Both the position numbers and the translations under genes were made by a program. From Chitiniphilus eburneus (GTDB lineage: Bacteria; Pseudomonadota; Gammaproteobacteria; Burkholderiales; Chitinibacteraceae), in assembly GCF_005048205.1 (NCBI RefSeq), contig NZ_SUMF01000003.1, forward strand, positions 124,001 to 188,000: DNA of 64,000 nt. The letters are read 5' to 3'. The notes under the pieces were generated by a model, which was given only the letters and a program-made list of their open reading frames with translations, was not told the origin of the DNA and did no database searches. This document shows positions 48,274 to 58,105 of this stretch, in pieces (position 1 is the stretch's first letter; each line of letters starts with the position of its first letter).

Positions 48274-49305
48274 TCAGGCCGCGAGCGCACGTCCTTCTTC
48301 GAGCAGTTGCCCAAAACGCGTCGGGTCCAGGTTGGCGCCGCAGGCAATCACCGCAACACGGCGCCCGGCCAGCGTCTCGCGCAGCGGGCCCAGCAAGGCG
48401 GCGGTGGCCGCCGCCGTCGCCGGTTCGGTGGCCAGTTTCATGTCGCGATACAGGTAATACATTGCGCGGCGTAGTGCGTCGTCGGAAACCCGCACGATAT
48501 CTTCGACAAAGTGTCGACAGACGCCGTAGCTGTAATCCATTGCGTACGGCGCGCCCAGGCTGTCCGCCACCGAATCCACCTGCTCCAGCGCCATCGGCCT
48601 GCCCGCCTGGAAGCTGCGGTACATCGCATCGGCGCCGAAAGGCTCCACGCCGAACACCCGGCAGGCGGGGTCGATCTGCCGCACCGCCGCCGCGATGCCG
48701 GCGCACAGCCCACCACCGCCCACCGGCACGATCACGGCATCCAGATCCGGCACCTGCGCCATCAGTTCCAGCCCGATGGTGGCCGTACCCTCGGCGATGC
48801 GTGGCCCGTCATAGGGATGCACCATTGCCCTGCCCTCGCTGGCCACCAGGCGCTGCGTCAGCTCGAATGCCTGGTGCACGGTATCGACCAGCAGCACTTC
48901 GGCGCCCGCTTCACGGCAGGCGGCAATGCGGGCGGGGCTGGCGTGGCGCGCCATGGCCACTTTGGCCGATGTGCCGGACAACCGCGCAGCGTGCGCCACC
49001 GCAATGGCGTGATTGCCGGCGCTGGCCGCCACCACGCCACGCGCCAGCGCATCCGGTGCCAGTGCGGCGATGCAGTTGAGCGCGCCGCGCAACTTGAAGG
49101 TGCCGGTTTCCTGAAACAACTCCAGCTTGAGCCAGACTTCGGTATCGCCCAGCAAGCGTGACGCGGCGCCGGTGCGCCACTGCCAGACCGGTGTATGCAG
49201 CACGCGGCCGGCAAGGCGGCGCGCGGTGGCTTCGATGTCGGACAACGAGGGATAGGCGGCGGAAGGCGCCGTGGCCGGCGCCGCGAGGGACAGGGTGGAC
49301 AACAT
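48274..49305 (-). CDS. Threonine/serine dehydratase (PLP-dependent)
   Basis: A 343-residue fold-type II PLP enzyme. The PLP lysine is in TGTFKLRGALN at about residue 69, the phosphate-binding loop is VPVGGGGLCAG, and SAGNHAIAVA is the substrate loop. The length lacks the C-terminal ACT-like regulatory domains of biosynthetic IlvA, so it is closer to catabolic or general serine/threonine dehydratase (or racemase-like) enzymes. GGAG lies 8 bases before the ATG at 49305. A GCATGCC...GGCATGC hairpin is in the leader. Its neighbours give no pathway clue. Confidence 0.8.
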   Translation of the reverse strand: MLSTLSLAAPATAPSAAYPSLSDIEATARRLAGRVLHTPVWQWRTGAASRLLGDTEVWLKLELFQETGTFKLRGALNCIAALAPDALARGVVAASAGNHAIAVAHAARLSGTSAKVAMARHASPARIAACREAGAEVLLVDTVHQAFELTQRLVASEGRAMVHPYDGPRIAEGTATIGLELMAQVPDLDAVIVPVGGGGLCAGIAAAVRQIDPACRVFGVEPFGADAMYRSFQAGRPMALEQVDSVADSLGAPYAMDYSYGVCRHFVEDIVRVSDDALRRAMYYLYRDMKLATEPATAAATAALLGPLRETLAGRRVAVIACGANLDPTRFGQLLEEGRALAA

Positions 49306-49844
49306 GATGATTGCTCCGTTGGATCGATGGCAGCGCGCATGCCGCAGGGCATGCGTCCATGGGATCGGGGCCGCCGAGCACCGGCCCCAGCCGCAGCTCA
49401 GCGACCCTGGAGAATTCGAATCATGGCGAAGCCCGACACGACGGCGGGCGAAGGAAACACGGCTTCGAGCACGGCCGAACGCCCCGGCCGATGAACGGCG
49501 GGAGCAACATCGGCAAAGGAAGCAATGTGGAAGGCGCACATGATCGAACCAGTATGCCGACGATGACGGCTGCAAATCAAGCACTTGCGATGGCCGTCGC
49601 GATAACCGATTGCAATCACCTCCTGGCATCTGGGGCCGAGCCCCCCTGAATACGGGGCCTTCATACGTCTTACGGTGGTTATCAACAACAATACGAGCGG
49701 CTACAACGAACATGAATGACTGTTTGGCCTCAACCCAATTCCAGCATGAATGTCCAGCAGAAAATTACGCTTACTACACTGCCCCACCCTTGCTTTACAT
49801 ACCTACCGTATGCGTCAAAATACCGCTCTACACCTGTCACCTGA
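49306..49844. other. Region upstream of the bcs operon and the dehydratase
   Basis: Holds the dehydratase leader (hairpin near 49337-49355) and the promoter region of bcsA. No gene is convincing. No c-di-GMP riboswitch or Cu/Fe operator was recognised. Confidence 0.4.
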
Positions 49845-52136
49845 ATGACGATGACCCAGCAACCAGATCGAATCACTCACCACGCTGGCCTGGCGGCGCT
49901 GCTGGCGCTGGCCGTGACGGTGGCGATGGCGCTGCTGGTCTCGGTACCGGTCGATACGCTGTCGCAACTGACGTTCGCCGCCATCGCCGTGGCCACCATC
50001 CTGGCGCTACGGGTGCTCGGCCACCTGCCGCGCTGCCGGCTGTTCTTCATGATGCTGGCCGCCTTCCTCACCTTGCGTTATGTGTACTGGCGCACCACGT
50101 CCACCATCGAATATCACGGCGTTGCCGATCTGATGGCGGCGTTGCTGCTGTACTGCGCCGAGCTGTACGGCATCGTGGTGGCGCTGCTGGGCATGTTCGT
50201 CAACGTACGGCCATTGCGCCGCCAGCCGCAGCCCCTGCCGGCCGACCCCGCCGACTGGCCCACGGTGGATGTATTCATTCCCACCTACAACGAATCGCCC
50301 GACATTCTGGAAGTGACGCTGCGCGCGGCGTGCAATCTGCACTACCCGCGCGACAAGCTGCGTGTCTACTTGCTGGACGATGGCGGCACCGAGCAAAAGC
50401 GCGGACAGAACGACACGCTCAAGGCCATCACCGCGAACGTGCGCCTGATGCAATTGACCGAGATGGCCAGGCGGCATGGCGCCCACTACATTTCGCGCGA
50501 GCGCAACGAGCACGCCAAGGCCGGCAACATCAATGCCGCGCTGCGCAAATCGCACGGCGATCTGGTGGCGATCTTCGATGCCGACCATGTGCCGACGGTG
50601 GATTTTCTGGAAAAGACCGTCGGCTTTTTCGTTGCTGATCCGAAGATGTTCCTGGTGCAGACGCCGCACTTCTTCATCAATCCGGACCCGATCGAGAAGA
50701 ACCTCCAGATGTTCGGCGAAATGCCGTCCGAGAACGAGATGTTCTATTCGGTGATCCAGCACGGGCTGGATTTCTGGAACGCGGCGTTCTTCTGCGGCTC
50801 AGCCGCCGTGTTGCGCCGCGCCTGCCTGGAGGAAGTGGGCGGCATCCAGGGTGGGTCGATCACCGAGGATGCCGAAACCGCGCTGGCACTGCATGCCCGT
50901 GGCTACAACAGCGCCTACCTGGGCACTCCGATGATCTCCGGTCTGCAACCGGAAACCTTCAGCGGTTTCGTCACCCAGCGCGTGCGCTGGGCGCAGGGCA
51001 TGGTGCAGATCTTCCTGATGAAGAACCCGCTGCTGCTCAAGGGGCTGACACTGCCGCAGCGGCTTTGTTATTTCTCCAGCACTTTCTTCTGGTTCTTCGG
51101 CTTCGCGCGGGTGATGTTCCTGGTGGCGCCGCTGGCCTACCTGATCGGGGGGCTGCATATCTACGACGCCACCTTCGCCGAGTTCGTTGCCTACACCGTG
51201 CCGCACGTGGTGGGCGTGATGCTGGTGTCGGATTTCCTGTTCGGCAAGGTGCGCTGGGCCTTCGTGTCGGAGCTGTACGAGCTGCTGCAATCGTTCTTTT
51301 CGCTACCGGGCATTGTCCAGGTGCTGAAGAACCCGCGCGCGCCCACGTTCAATGTCACGCCCAAGGGCGAGCAACTGGAAGAAGACTTCATCTCGCGCCT
51401 GTCCGGCCCGTTCTACCTGGTGTACCTGCTGGTGCTGGCCGGCATGGGCTTCGCCGCCTGGCGCTATATCGCCTTTCCGCTGGAACGCGGCGTGGTGTTG
51501 ATCACGCTGGCCTGGAACTGCCTTAACCTGCTCTTGCTCAATGCCGCTATCGGCGCCCTGTTCGAGCGACGCCAGCGGCGCGGCACGCCGCGCATGCCGG
51601 CCGACCTGCCTGCCGAACTGGTGCTGTACCAGCATGGCGAGCCGCTGGAGTGCCGGATCGACGATCTGTCCGCCACCGGTGCGCGGCTGGTGGTGCCGCC
51701 GGGCATCCTGCCCGGCCCGCGCACCAGCGACCGCGCTTTTCTCGCCGTCCACAATCCCGCGTTGTCGCGCTTCTCCCACTTGCGCGTGAAGATCCAGAAC
51801 GAGCGCGAGCTGGACGATGGCAGCGTCGCGCTGGGCGTCGCCTTCGTCGAAGTGCAGCCCGTGCTGCTGGCCGAGATCGTGGCGCTGGCCCACGGCGACA
51901 GTTCGCGCTGGCAGGCCTACCGGCAATCGCGCGCGCGGCAGATCGGCATCGGTGCCAGCCTGGTGCGCCTGGGCTGGCTGGGCGCGCGTTATGCCTTCGA
52001 TCACTCCCGCGCCATCCTGGACATCGTCTGGGGTTACGTGCGGGACAACTTCTTGCACTACGGCGGCCTGCTGGCCCGCCGCCTGCGCCGCCATGGCGGC
52101 GAATTCATCACCTGGATTTCCGGAGCGCCCCGATGA
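49845..52136 (+). CDS. bcsA: Cellulose synthase catalytic subunit BcsA (GT2, PilZ)
   Basis: A 763-residue inner-membrane GT2 synthase polymerising UDP-glucose to beta-1,4-glucan. Catalytic motifs are present: DDGGTEQKR (about 177), DADH (about 245), TEDAETALALH (about 341) and QRVRWAQGMVQIF (about 379). The C-terminal PilZ domain (about 577-690) has an RxxxR (RRQRR-GTPR region) and DLSATGARL, so c-di-GMP activation is expected. Several membrane helices flank the catalytic loop. It is the first gene of a four-gene operon; its TGA overlaps the bcsB ATG. Confidence 0.96.
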   Translation: MTMTQQPDRITHHAGLAALLALAVTVAMALLVSVPVDTLSQLTFAAIAVATILALRVLGHLPRCRLFFMMLAAFLTLRYVYWRTTSTIEYHGVADLMAALLLYCAELYGIVVALLGMFVNVRPLRRQPQPLPADPADWPTVDVFIPTYNESPDILEVTLRAACNLHYPRDKLRVYLLDDGGTEQKRGQNDTLKAITANVRLMQLTEMARRHGAHYISRERNEHAKAGNINAALRKSHGDLVAIFDADHVPTVDFLEKTVGFFVADPKMFLVQTPHFFINPDPIEKNLQMFGEMPSENEMFYSVIQHGLDFWNAAFFCGSAAVLRRACLEEVGGIQGGSITEDAETALALHARGYNSAYLGTPMISGLQPETFSGFVTQRVRWAQGMVQIFLMKNPLLLKGLTLPQRLCYFSSTFFWFFGFARVMFLVAPLAYLIGGLHIYDATFAEFVAYTVPHVVGVMLVSDFLFGKVRWAFVSELYELLQSFFSLPGIVQVLKNPRAPTFNVTPKGEQLEEDFISRLSGPFYLVYLLVLAGMGFAAWRYIAFPLERGVVLITLAWNCLNLLLLNAAIGALFERRQRRGTPRMPADLPAELVLYQHGEPLECRIDDLSATGARLVVPPGILPGPRTSDRAFLAVHNPALSRFSHLRVKIQNERELDDGSVALGVAFVEVQPVLLAEIVALAHGDSSRWQAYRQSRARQIGIGASLVRLGWLGARYAFDHSRAILDIVWGYVRDNFLHYGGLLARRLRRHGGEFITWISGAPR

Positions 52137-54445
52137 CGCGAACCCTGACCCGACACCTGATCCATCTCACCCTTGCGCTGTGCTGCGCACCGCTGGCGCT
52201 CGCCGCCGAGCCGGCAGCGCTCACCGCGTCCGCCACGGTGTCCACGCCGGAGCGCGCAGCCCCCGCCACTGGTGTGCCGCTGGCGCGTTTCATGGCCACA
52301 TCGGGGCCGATACGGCTGGAGGGCGCGGCGGGCCGGATGGACATCAGCCTGCCCGTCTCCGCCCGCGAAACGGTCCAGCATGCGCAACTGCGGCTGGTGG
52401 CGACCAACTCCGTATCGCTGCTGGGCGAGCGCTCGCAACTGGCGGTCCGGCTGAATGGCCGCACCGTGGTGCAGTTGCCGTTGTCGCCGCGCCAGCCGGA
52501 AATCGTTGCCGATATCCGGCTGCCGGTTGCCTTGCTCAAGCCGGGCTACAATACGCTGTCCTTCGTCGCGGCCCAGCACTACAGCTTGCAGTGCGAAGAC
52601 CCTGCCGCGCCCGAGTTGTGGACCGAGATCGACACCGTGCGCTCGACGCTGACGCTCGATACCGCGCTCAAGCCCATCACGCCGGTGCTGGCCGATCTGC
52701 CCGACCTGCTGGCGCCCACGCAGTCCCCTGGTGAAATCCTGAACATCGTCACGCCCGGTCTGCCTCAGCCCGCGCTCCTGGCCGCCGGCGGCATCGTCGC
52801 CCAGGGCGCCGCGTTGCGGCTGCGCTATCTGCCGTTGACCGTGCGCCACGCCAGCGCGCAGGTCGCGACGCCGCGCGGCGCCGGAGCGCTGGCCGGACTG
52901 GATACGCGCGCCCTCAACGGTGACGCCGTGCTGATCGGCACGCTCGATGCGCTCAAGCCCTACCTGGCCGCCGACGTCGCCACGCGGATCAAGGGCGCGT
53001 TCCTGGCGATCTACCCGATGCCCAGCGATCCCAAGCGCTTCGTGATCCTGGTCAGTGGCCGCAATGACGCCGAGGTGGCCAGCGCCGCCAGCGCCTTCGC
53101 CTGGCAGAGCACGCCTTTCCCGCGCCAGGCCGAGCTGAATGTCGCCGCGATACGCATTCCCGAGATGCCGGATTACGCCGCCGGCGGCCGTATCGCCCAG
53201 CCAGGCAGCTACCGCTTTTCCGACCTGGGCTTCTCCACCCGCAGCGTGGAAGGCACGCAGGCGCAGCCGTTGACGCTGACCATGAGCCTGCCGGCCGATA
53301 CCTACGCGCCGGAGGACGCCTATATCGAACTGGCGCTGGACTTCGCGCAGGGCGCGCGCATGCGCAACGATTCGGTGCTCAACATCTTCCTGAACGGCAA
53401 TTTCCAGCAGGTAGTGCCGCTGGATGAAGAACGCGGCGGGCTGATGCAGCGCTATCGGGTGCGCATCCCGCTGCGCGATTTCAAGCCCGGCAGCAATACC
53501 CTCACCTTCTCGCCACGGATGACGCCGCAACAGGAAGGCGCCTGCGCTACCTACCAGACCGGGAACCTGCAATTCACGCTGTTCGACAGCTCGCTGATCA
53601 CGCTGCCGCAGGTGTTCCATTTCACCCTGCTGCCGGACCTGCAACGCTTCGCGCTATCGGGCTTTCCGTACACCGTCCGCTCCAGCGGAGAGCAACTGGG
53701 CGTGTGGCTGGCCAGCCGCGACAGCGACACCATCGCCGCCGCGTGGACGCTACTGGGCAAGCTGTCGCAACGCAAAAGCATCCCGCTCACGCAGGTGCGT
53801 TATGGCTACGAGCAACCGGCCGGCGCGCGCCATACGTTGTTGCTGGGTGCCAGCGACCGGCTGCCGGTCGCCGCGCTGAAAGGCGCGCCCTGGTTGCCCG
53901 GTCGCCACTTCACCCAGCCCGCACTATCGAACCAGGCGTTGCCGGTGAACAACCCGGGCTGGCTCTCCAGCACCTGGCACTGGCTCAGCGGCGGTCTGCG
54001 CACCTCGCTGGACACGCCCACCATCGGCCCGGTGGCGGTGGACGGTAATGCCCGGCTGGACGGCCAGTTGCTGACAATGCAGTACCGCTCGCCGTTTTCC
54101 AGCAAATCCACGCTGACGGTGTTCACCTCCGACGACCCGGCTGCGTTGAGCGCCGGCATGGCGCGGCTGGTCGATCCCCGATACTGGGACAACCTGCGCG
54201 GCGATGTGGCGCTGGTCAGCCAGGACCGCGATACGGTGACCTGGCAGCAGGTCGGCGCCCGCTACGAGTACGGCGGCATCGGTCTGCGCGACCGGCTGGG
54301 CTTCTATTTTTCGCAGCACCCGTGGCTCTGGTTCGTGCTGACCGTCATCCTGCTGGTCCTGCTCGCCGCACTGGTGGCCCGCCTGATCCGGTTGTATCAC
54401 CGGCGTATCCACCGCAATGTCGCCGAGCAGCAGGAACCCCGATGA
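52133..54445 (+). CDS. bcsB: Cellulose synthase regulatory subunit BcsB
   Basis: A 770-residue periplasmic partner of BcsA that guides the glucan. A signal peptide (LTLALCCAPLALAAE) is followed by two carbohydrate-binding/ferredoxin-like repeats (LEGAAGRMDISLPV, AQLRLVATNSVSLL, AIRIPEMPDYAAG, SFSTRSVEGTQ) and a C-terminal membrane helix (LWFVLTVILLVLLAALVARL) at about 730-755. The ATG at 52133 overlaps the bcsA stop by 4 bp. Length is close to other BcsB proteins. Confidence 0.95.
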   Translation: MTRTLTRHLIHLTLALCCAPLALAAEPAALTASATVSTPERAAPATGVPLARFMATSGPIRLEGAAGRMDISLPVSARETVQHAQLRLVATNSVSLLGERSQLAVRLNGRTVVQLPLSPRQPEIVADIRLPVALLKPGYNTLSFVAAQHYSLQCEDPAAPELWTEIDTVRSTLTLDTALKPITPVLADLPDLLAPTQSPGEILNIVTPGLPQPALLAAGGIVAQGAALRLRYLPLTVRHASAQVATPRGAGALAGLDTRALNGDAVLIGTLDALKPYLAADVATRIKGAFLAIYPMPSDPKRFVILVSGRNDAEVASAASAFAWQSTPFPRQAELNVAAIRIPEMPDYAAGGRIAQPGSYRFSDLGFSTRSVEGTQAQPLTLTMSLPADTYAPEDAYIELALDFAQGARMRNDSVLNIFLNGNFQQVVPLDEERGGLMQRYRVRIPLRDFKPGSNTLTFSPRMTPQQEGACATYQTGNLQFTLFDSSLITLPQVFHFTLLPDLQRFALSGFPYTVRSSGEQLGVWLASRDSDTIAAAWTLLGKLSQRKSIPLTQVRYGYEQPAGARHTLLLGASDRLPVAALKGAPWLPGRHFTQPALSNQALPVNNPGWLSSTWHWLSGGLRTSLDTPTIGPVAVDGNARLDGQLLTMQYRSPFSSKSTLTVFTSDDPAALSAGMARLVDPRYWDNLRGDVALVSQDRDTVTWQQVGARYEYGGIGLRDRLGFYFSQHPWLWFVLTVILLVLLAALVARLIRLYHRRIHRNVAEQQEPR

Positions 54446-55461
54446 TCCGGCGCTGGTGCTACGCGCTGCTGTTCGGCCTGTGCGCGCAAGCGGCCAGCGC
54501 CGCCGCGCCGTCGTGGGACGACTGGCTGGAACGTTTCGTCTCGCCCGAAGGCCGGGTGATCGATACCGCCAACCAGCGCGTCAGCCATAGCGAGGGCCAG
54601 GGCTACGGCATGCTGCTGGCCGAGGCCCGGCGCGACCGCGCCAGCTTCGAGCGCCTGTGGCGCTGGACCGACCGCAACCTGGCCGTACGCGACGACGCAT
54701 TGTTCGCCTGGCAGTGGAAGCCGGCCGGCGATGGCGGCGCGGTGGGCGACCGCAACAATGCCACCGACGGCGATCTGCTGATCGCGTGGGCACTGCTGCG
54801 CGGCGCCGAGCGCTGGCGTCAGCCGGCATGGCGCGCCCGCGCCCGCGCCATCCTGGCGGATGTGCGCGGCAAGCTGATCCGCCCCAGCCCATACGGCCCG
54901 CTGTTGCTGCCGGGCATGGTGGGGTTCGTGCAGGACCAGACCGTCGTCGTCAACCTCTCGTACTGGCTGTTCCCTGCTTTCGGCGAATTCGACCGGGCCG
55001 ACCCCGCCCCGGTCTGGCGTGAACTGGCGCAAAGCGGGCAGAAGCTGCTTGTCGCCGCACGCTTCGGCCGCTGGCAGTTGCCGCCCGACTGGGTGGCAGT
55101 GGCGCCCGATGGCAAGCTGTCGCTGATTCCGCGCCTGGGCACCCGCCATGGCTACAACGCCGTGCGTATTCCGCTTTACCTGGCGTGGGCACGGGTGGAC
55201 AACCCGGCGCTCTACGCCCCGTTCCTCGCATTCTGGCGGGATTTCGACCAAGGCTCCGTCCAGCCGGCCACCACCGATCTGCGTGACGACACCACCGATC
55301 CCTACAACGCGCCACCCGGCGTGCTGTCCCTGAACGCCACCGTGCGGCGGCTGCGCCAGGACGCCGCCGCGCCTGCGCCGCCCGACGCGGCGGACACCGA
55401 CTATTACCCCGCCACGCTGGCGCTGCTGGCCGCCCTGGCCGAACGCGAGGTGGCACGATGA
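54442..55461 (+). CDS. bcsZ: Periplasmic GH8 endoglucanase BcsZ
   Basis: A 339-residue exported endo-beta-1,4-glucanase needed for normal cellulose output. A signal peptide (FGLCAQAASA) is followed by a GH8 domain with the general acid E51 in SEGQGYGMLLAE and the FAWQWKPAGDGG, NNATDGDLLIAWALL motifs. DYYPATLALLAAL is at the C terminus. It overlaps bcsB by 4 bp and bcsC by 4 bp, so all four genes are translationally coupled. Confidence 0.94.
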   Translation: MIRRWCYALLFGLCAQAASAAAPSWDDWLERFVSPEGRVIDTANQRVSHSEGQGYGMLLAEARRDRASFERLWRWTDRNLAVRDDALFAWQWKPAGDGGAVGDRNNATDGDLLIAWALLRGAERWRQPAWRARARAILADVRGKLIRPSPYGPLLLPGMVGFVQDQTVVVNLSYWLFPAFGEFDRADPAPVWRELAQSGQKLLVAARFGRWQLPPDWVAVAPDGKLSLIPRLGTRHGYNAVRIPLYLAWARVDNPALYAPFLAFWRDFDQGSVQPATTDLRDDTTDPYNAPPGVLSLNATVRRLRQDAAAPAPPDAADTDYYPATLALLAALAEREVAR

Positions 55462-58049
55462 CGCGCGGCCCCCTGCTTGTGCTCAGCGCCCTGTGCGTTG
55501 CCACGGCCACCGCCGCGCCACAGGAAAACCTGGTACGCGACCAGCGGGGCGAACAGACGCGGGACCTGCTCGACAGCCAGCACAGCACTCAGCAAAACCG
55601 CGTCGACGACCGGCGCGGTGAGCAGAACGCACTGATCGCGCCGACAACGACCCCGCCCGCTACGCCCGGCAACGCCGCCACACCCCCTTCGCGCAGCGCC
55701 GTTGCCGAGCCGGATGCCCGACCACTCTGGCGCCTGCTGCACGCTGGCCGGCTGGGTGAATTCGACGCCGCGCTGGCACGCCAGCGCCAGGCCACGCCAG
55801 GCTGGCGCCCGGATGCCGCGCTGTTGCGCGAACGCGCGCGGTTGCAACGGCAGGATGAGATCGCCGCCGCGCTGGCTTTGCAGGATGCCGTTACGTTGCG
55901 CCACGTCATGGCCGCCGCGCCGCAGGAATTCGGCTGCACCCGGATCGACCGTGCCTGGGCCGCGGCGGCCATTCTGGCGCGTGCCGGCGATGAGGACGGC
56001 GCGTGGCGCATCTATCGCGGGCTGTTTCCCGACTGCACGCCGGCCGCAAACCGCATTGCCACGCTGTACAAGGCACAGCCGCTGCTCTCGCCGCAGCGCT
56101 ACGAGCAATTGCTGGCACTGGAAATCGCCGAGGGCCGGCGCGATGCCGCCAGTGACGCCACCCTGGCGCGCATCCGCTACGACCTCGCGCTGTCGCGCCT
56201 GGCCGACCGGCCACGCGACGTGGCCGTCCCCGATGCCAGCGTGACCGAACTGGCGCCACAGATCATCGCCTACCGCGACGCCGACACCGCGCTCCTGGCG
56301 GGCTGGAGCGCCTACCAGGCCGGCGAGGCGGAAGCCGCGCGGGATTGGTTCGAGCGCGCGTGGCAGTGGCAACCGGCCGACCGCGAAGCCCCCTACGCGC
56401 TGGCGGTCATCGCGCTGGATCAGGGTGAACTGGACCGCGCCGACCAACTGCTGGCCACCCCCGCGCTGGCCGACGACCCGCGTCTGCCGGCCCTGCATGC
56501 GCAACTGGCCTACGCGCAGGCAGTCGAGGCCAATCGCCGGGGCGACTACGCGGCCAGCCAGGTGGCGCTGGCACGCGCCAGCGGTTACGGCGTCCCTGCG
56601 GGGGACATCCTGCGGCTGCAAGGCTGGAATGCGCTGCAACTGGGCGACGCCAGCCAGGCAGCCCGCGATTTCGCCGGGCTGTATCGTGCAGCCCCCTTGC
56701 CGGAAACCGCCGAAGGGCTGGCGCTGGCGCGACAACGCCTCGGCGAGCTGGAGGTACTGGCGCGCGAGGCCGATGAGCTGGGCGGGCCACTGGCCGATTT
56801 CAGCGATGCGCTGCAAGCGCGGCAGCAGTACCAGCGCAAGCTGTTCCTGGCCAGCCATGCCACGCTGCCCGCGTTCCGCGCCTTGATCCCGGCCGCGCAA
56901 CACCACGCGCCACCGTCGCTGGCGGGGATCGACAGCCCATCGCTGGCTTTCGCGCCCGGGTACGAGCATCGTAGCGGCGACGCGGGCCGGGGCCGGCTGG
57001 ATGCCTGGTCCGGTGCCGTGCGTGGTGAGCTGATCCGCGACCAGGACGCGTTGCAGGTGCGCTACCGCCATTTGTGGCTCGACGCTGGCGAGGCGCCCGC
57101 CCAGGCCCACATCGGCACGCCCGGCACCGTCTACGCGACCTCGCCCGTCACCCGCGATCAGGCGGACGAGTTGTGGCTGGGCTGGACCCGTGAGGACTGG
57201 ACCAGTTGGCGCGCCGGTATCGGCGTCACCACCGGTGGCGATGGCGCCACCGCCTGGGAAGGTCAACTGGCTGCGCGCACCCAGATGGCCACCGGCTGGT
57301 GGGAGCTGTCGCTGGACGCGGCGCCGGTACGCGAGTCGCTGCTGTCCTGGCGCGGCATGGCCGATCCTTATCGTCCGGGCGAGCGCTGGGGCGCGGTGCA
57401 GCGGCAACGGCTGGCCGGTGCGCTGTTCACCCAGCCGGTGCCGCGCTGGGGGATTTCCGCCGCCGCGCGCGTCGAGCGCCTGCCGGGCGACGACGTCCAG
57501 ACCAACCAGGGCTGGGGCCTGGATCTGGCGCTGGGCTATGACCTGCAACAAGCCGGCTTCGACTATCTGACCGTCGGCCCGAGCGTGCGCTATCAGCACT
57601 ACCGCGACAATCTCGGCCAGTTCACGCGGGGTCACGGCGGCTATTACAGCCCACAGCAGGATTGGGCACTGGGCGTGGCCAGCCAGTTTCTCACCGAGGA
57701 AGGACGCGCCACGCAATGGCGCGGCGGGCTGGAACTGGGCTACGGTCATTCGCGCCAGGATGCGACGCCGTGTTTTCCGCTGGGCGCCCCGGCCGGCACG
57801 GACTGCCCCGATTACGCGGCAACCACCGATCGTGGGCTGTATGCCTCGCTGCAACTGGCCGGCGTGCATCGGCTGTCGGCCAACTGGCAGGCGGGCGGCA
57901 TGCTCAGCGCCGGCGCCAGTCCGGGCAACGATACGCAGGTGGCGGGCATGCTGTTCCTGCGTTATTTCTTCGAACCACGCGGCGCGGTATTCAGCCGCGA
58001 TCTGCCGGGCGACGCGCGCACGCTGACCTTCGGGCTGGAGCGCCGCTGA
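55458..58049 (+). CDS. bcsC: Cellulose export protein BcsC (TPR and outer-membrane barrel)
   Basis: An 863-residue exported protein. A signal peptide is followed by a short charged repeat (RDQRGEQTRDLLDSQ, then DDRRGEQNA), TPR-like helices rich in Ala and Glu (about 90-470), and a C-terminal BcsC barrel (about 500-863: GYEHRSGDAG, ELWLGWTREDW, GYDLQQAGFDYLTVGPSVRY, FLRYFFEPRGAV). E. coli BcsC is about 1157 residues, so the TPR region is shortened. It conducts the glucan across the outer membrane. A bidirectional terminator follows. Confidence 0.92.
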   Translation: MTRGPLLVLSALCVATATAAPQENLVRDQRGEQTRDLLDSQHSTQQNRVDDRRGEQNALIAPTTTPPATPGNAATPPSRSAVAEPDARPLWRLLHAGRLGEFDAALARQRQATPGWRPDAALLRERARLQRQDEIAAALALQDAVTLRHVMAAAPQEFGCTRIDRAWAAAAILARAGDEDGAWRIYRGLFPDCTPAANRIATLYKAQPLLSPQRYEQLLALEIAEGRRDAASDATLARIRYDLALSRLADRPRDVAVPDASVTELAPQIIAYRDADTALLAGWSAYQAGEAEAARDWFERAWQWQPADREAPYALAVIALDQGELDRADQLLATPALADDPRLPALHAQLAYAQAVEANRRGDYAASQVALARASGYGVPAGDILRLQGWNALQLGDASQAARDFAGLYRAAPLPETAEGLALARQRLGELEVLAREADELGGPLADFSDALQARQQYQRKLFLASHATLPAFRALIPAAQHHAPPSLAGIDSPSLAFAPGYEHRSGDAGRGRLDAWSGAVRGELIRDQDALQVRYRHLWLDAGEAPAQAHIGTPGTVYATSPVTRDQADELWLGWTREDWTSWRAGIGVTTGGDGATAWEGQLAARTQMATGWWELSLDAAPVRESLLSWRGMADPYRPGERWGAVQRQRLAGALFTQPVPRWGISAAARVERLPGDDVQTNQGWGLDLALGYDLQQAGFDYLTVGPSVRYQHYRDNLGQFTRGHGGYYSPQQDWALGVASQFLTEEGRATQWRGGLELGYGHSRQDATPCFPLGAPAGTDCPDYAATTDRGLYASLQLAGVHRLSANWQAGGMLSAGASPGNDTQVAGMLFLRYFFEPRGAVFSRDLPGDARTLTFGLERR

Positions 58050-58060
58050 TCCGGCAAACG

Positions 58061-58090
58061 AACAAGGCCGCCTCACAAGGCGGCCTTGTT
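58061..58090. terminator. Bidirectional terminator between bcsC and fumarase
   Basis: AACAAGGCCGCC, loop, GGCGGCCTTGTT. Confidence 0.9.
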
Positions 58091-58105
58091 CATGGTCAGG
58101 GCCGA

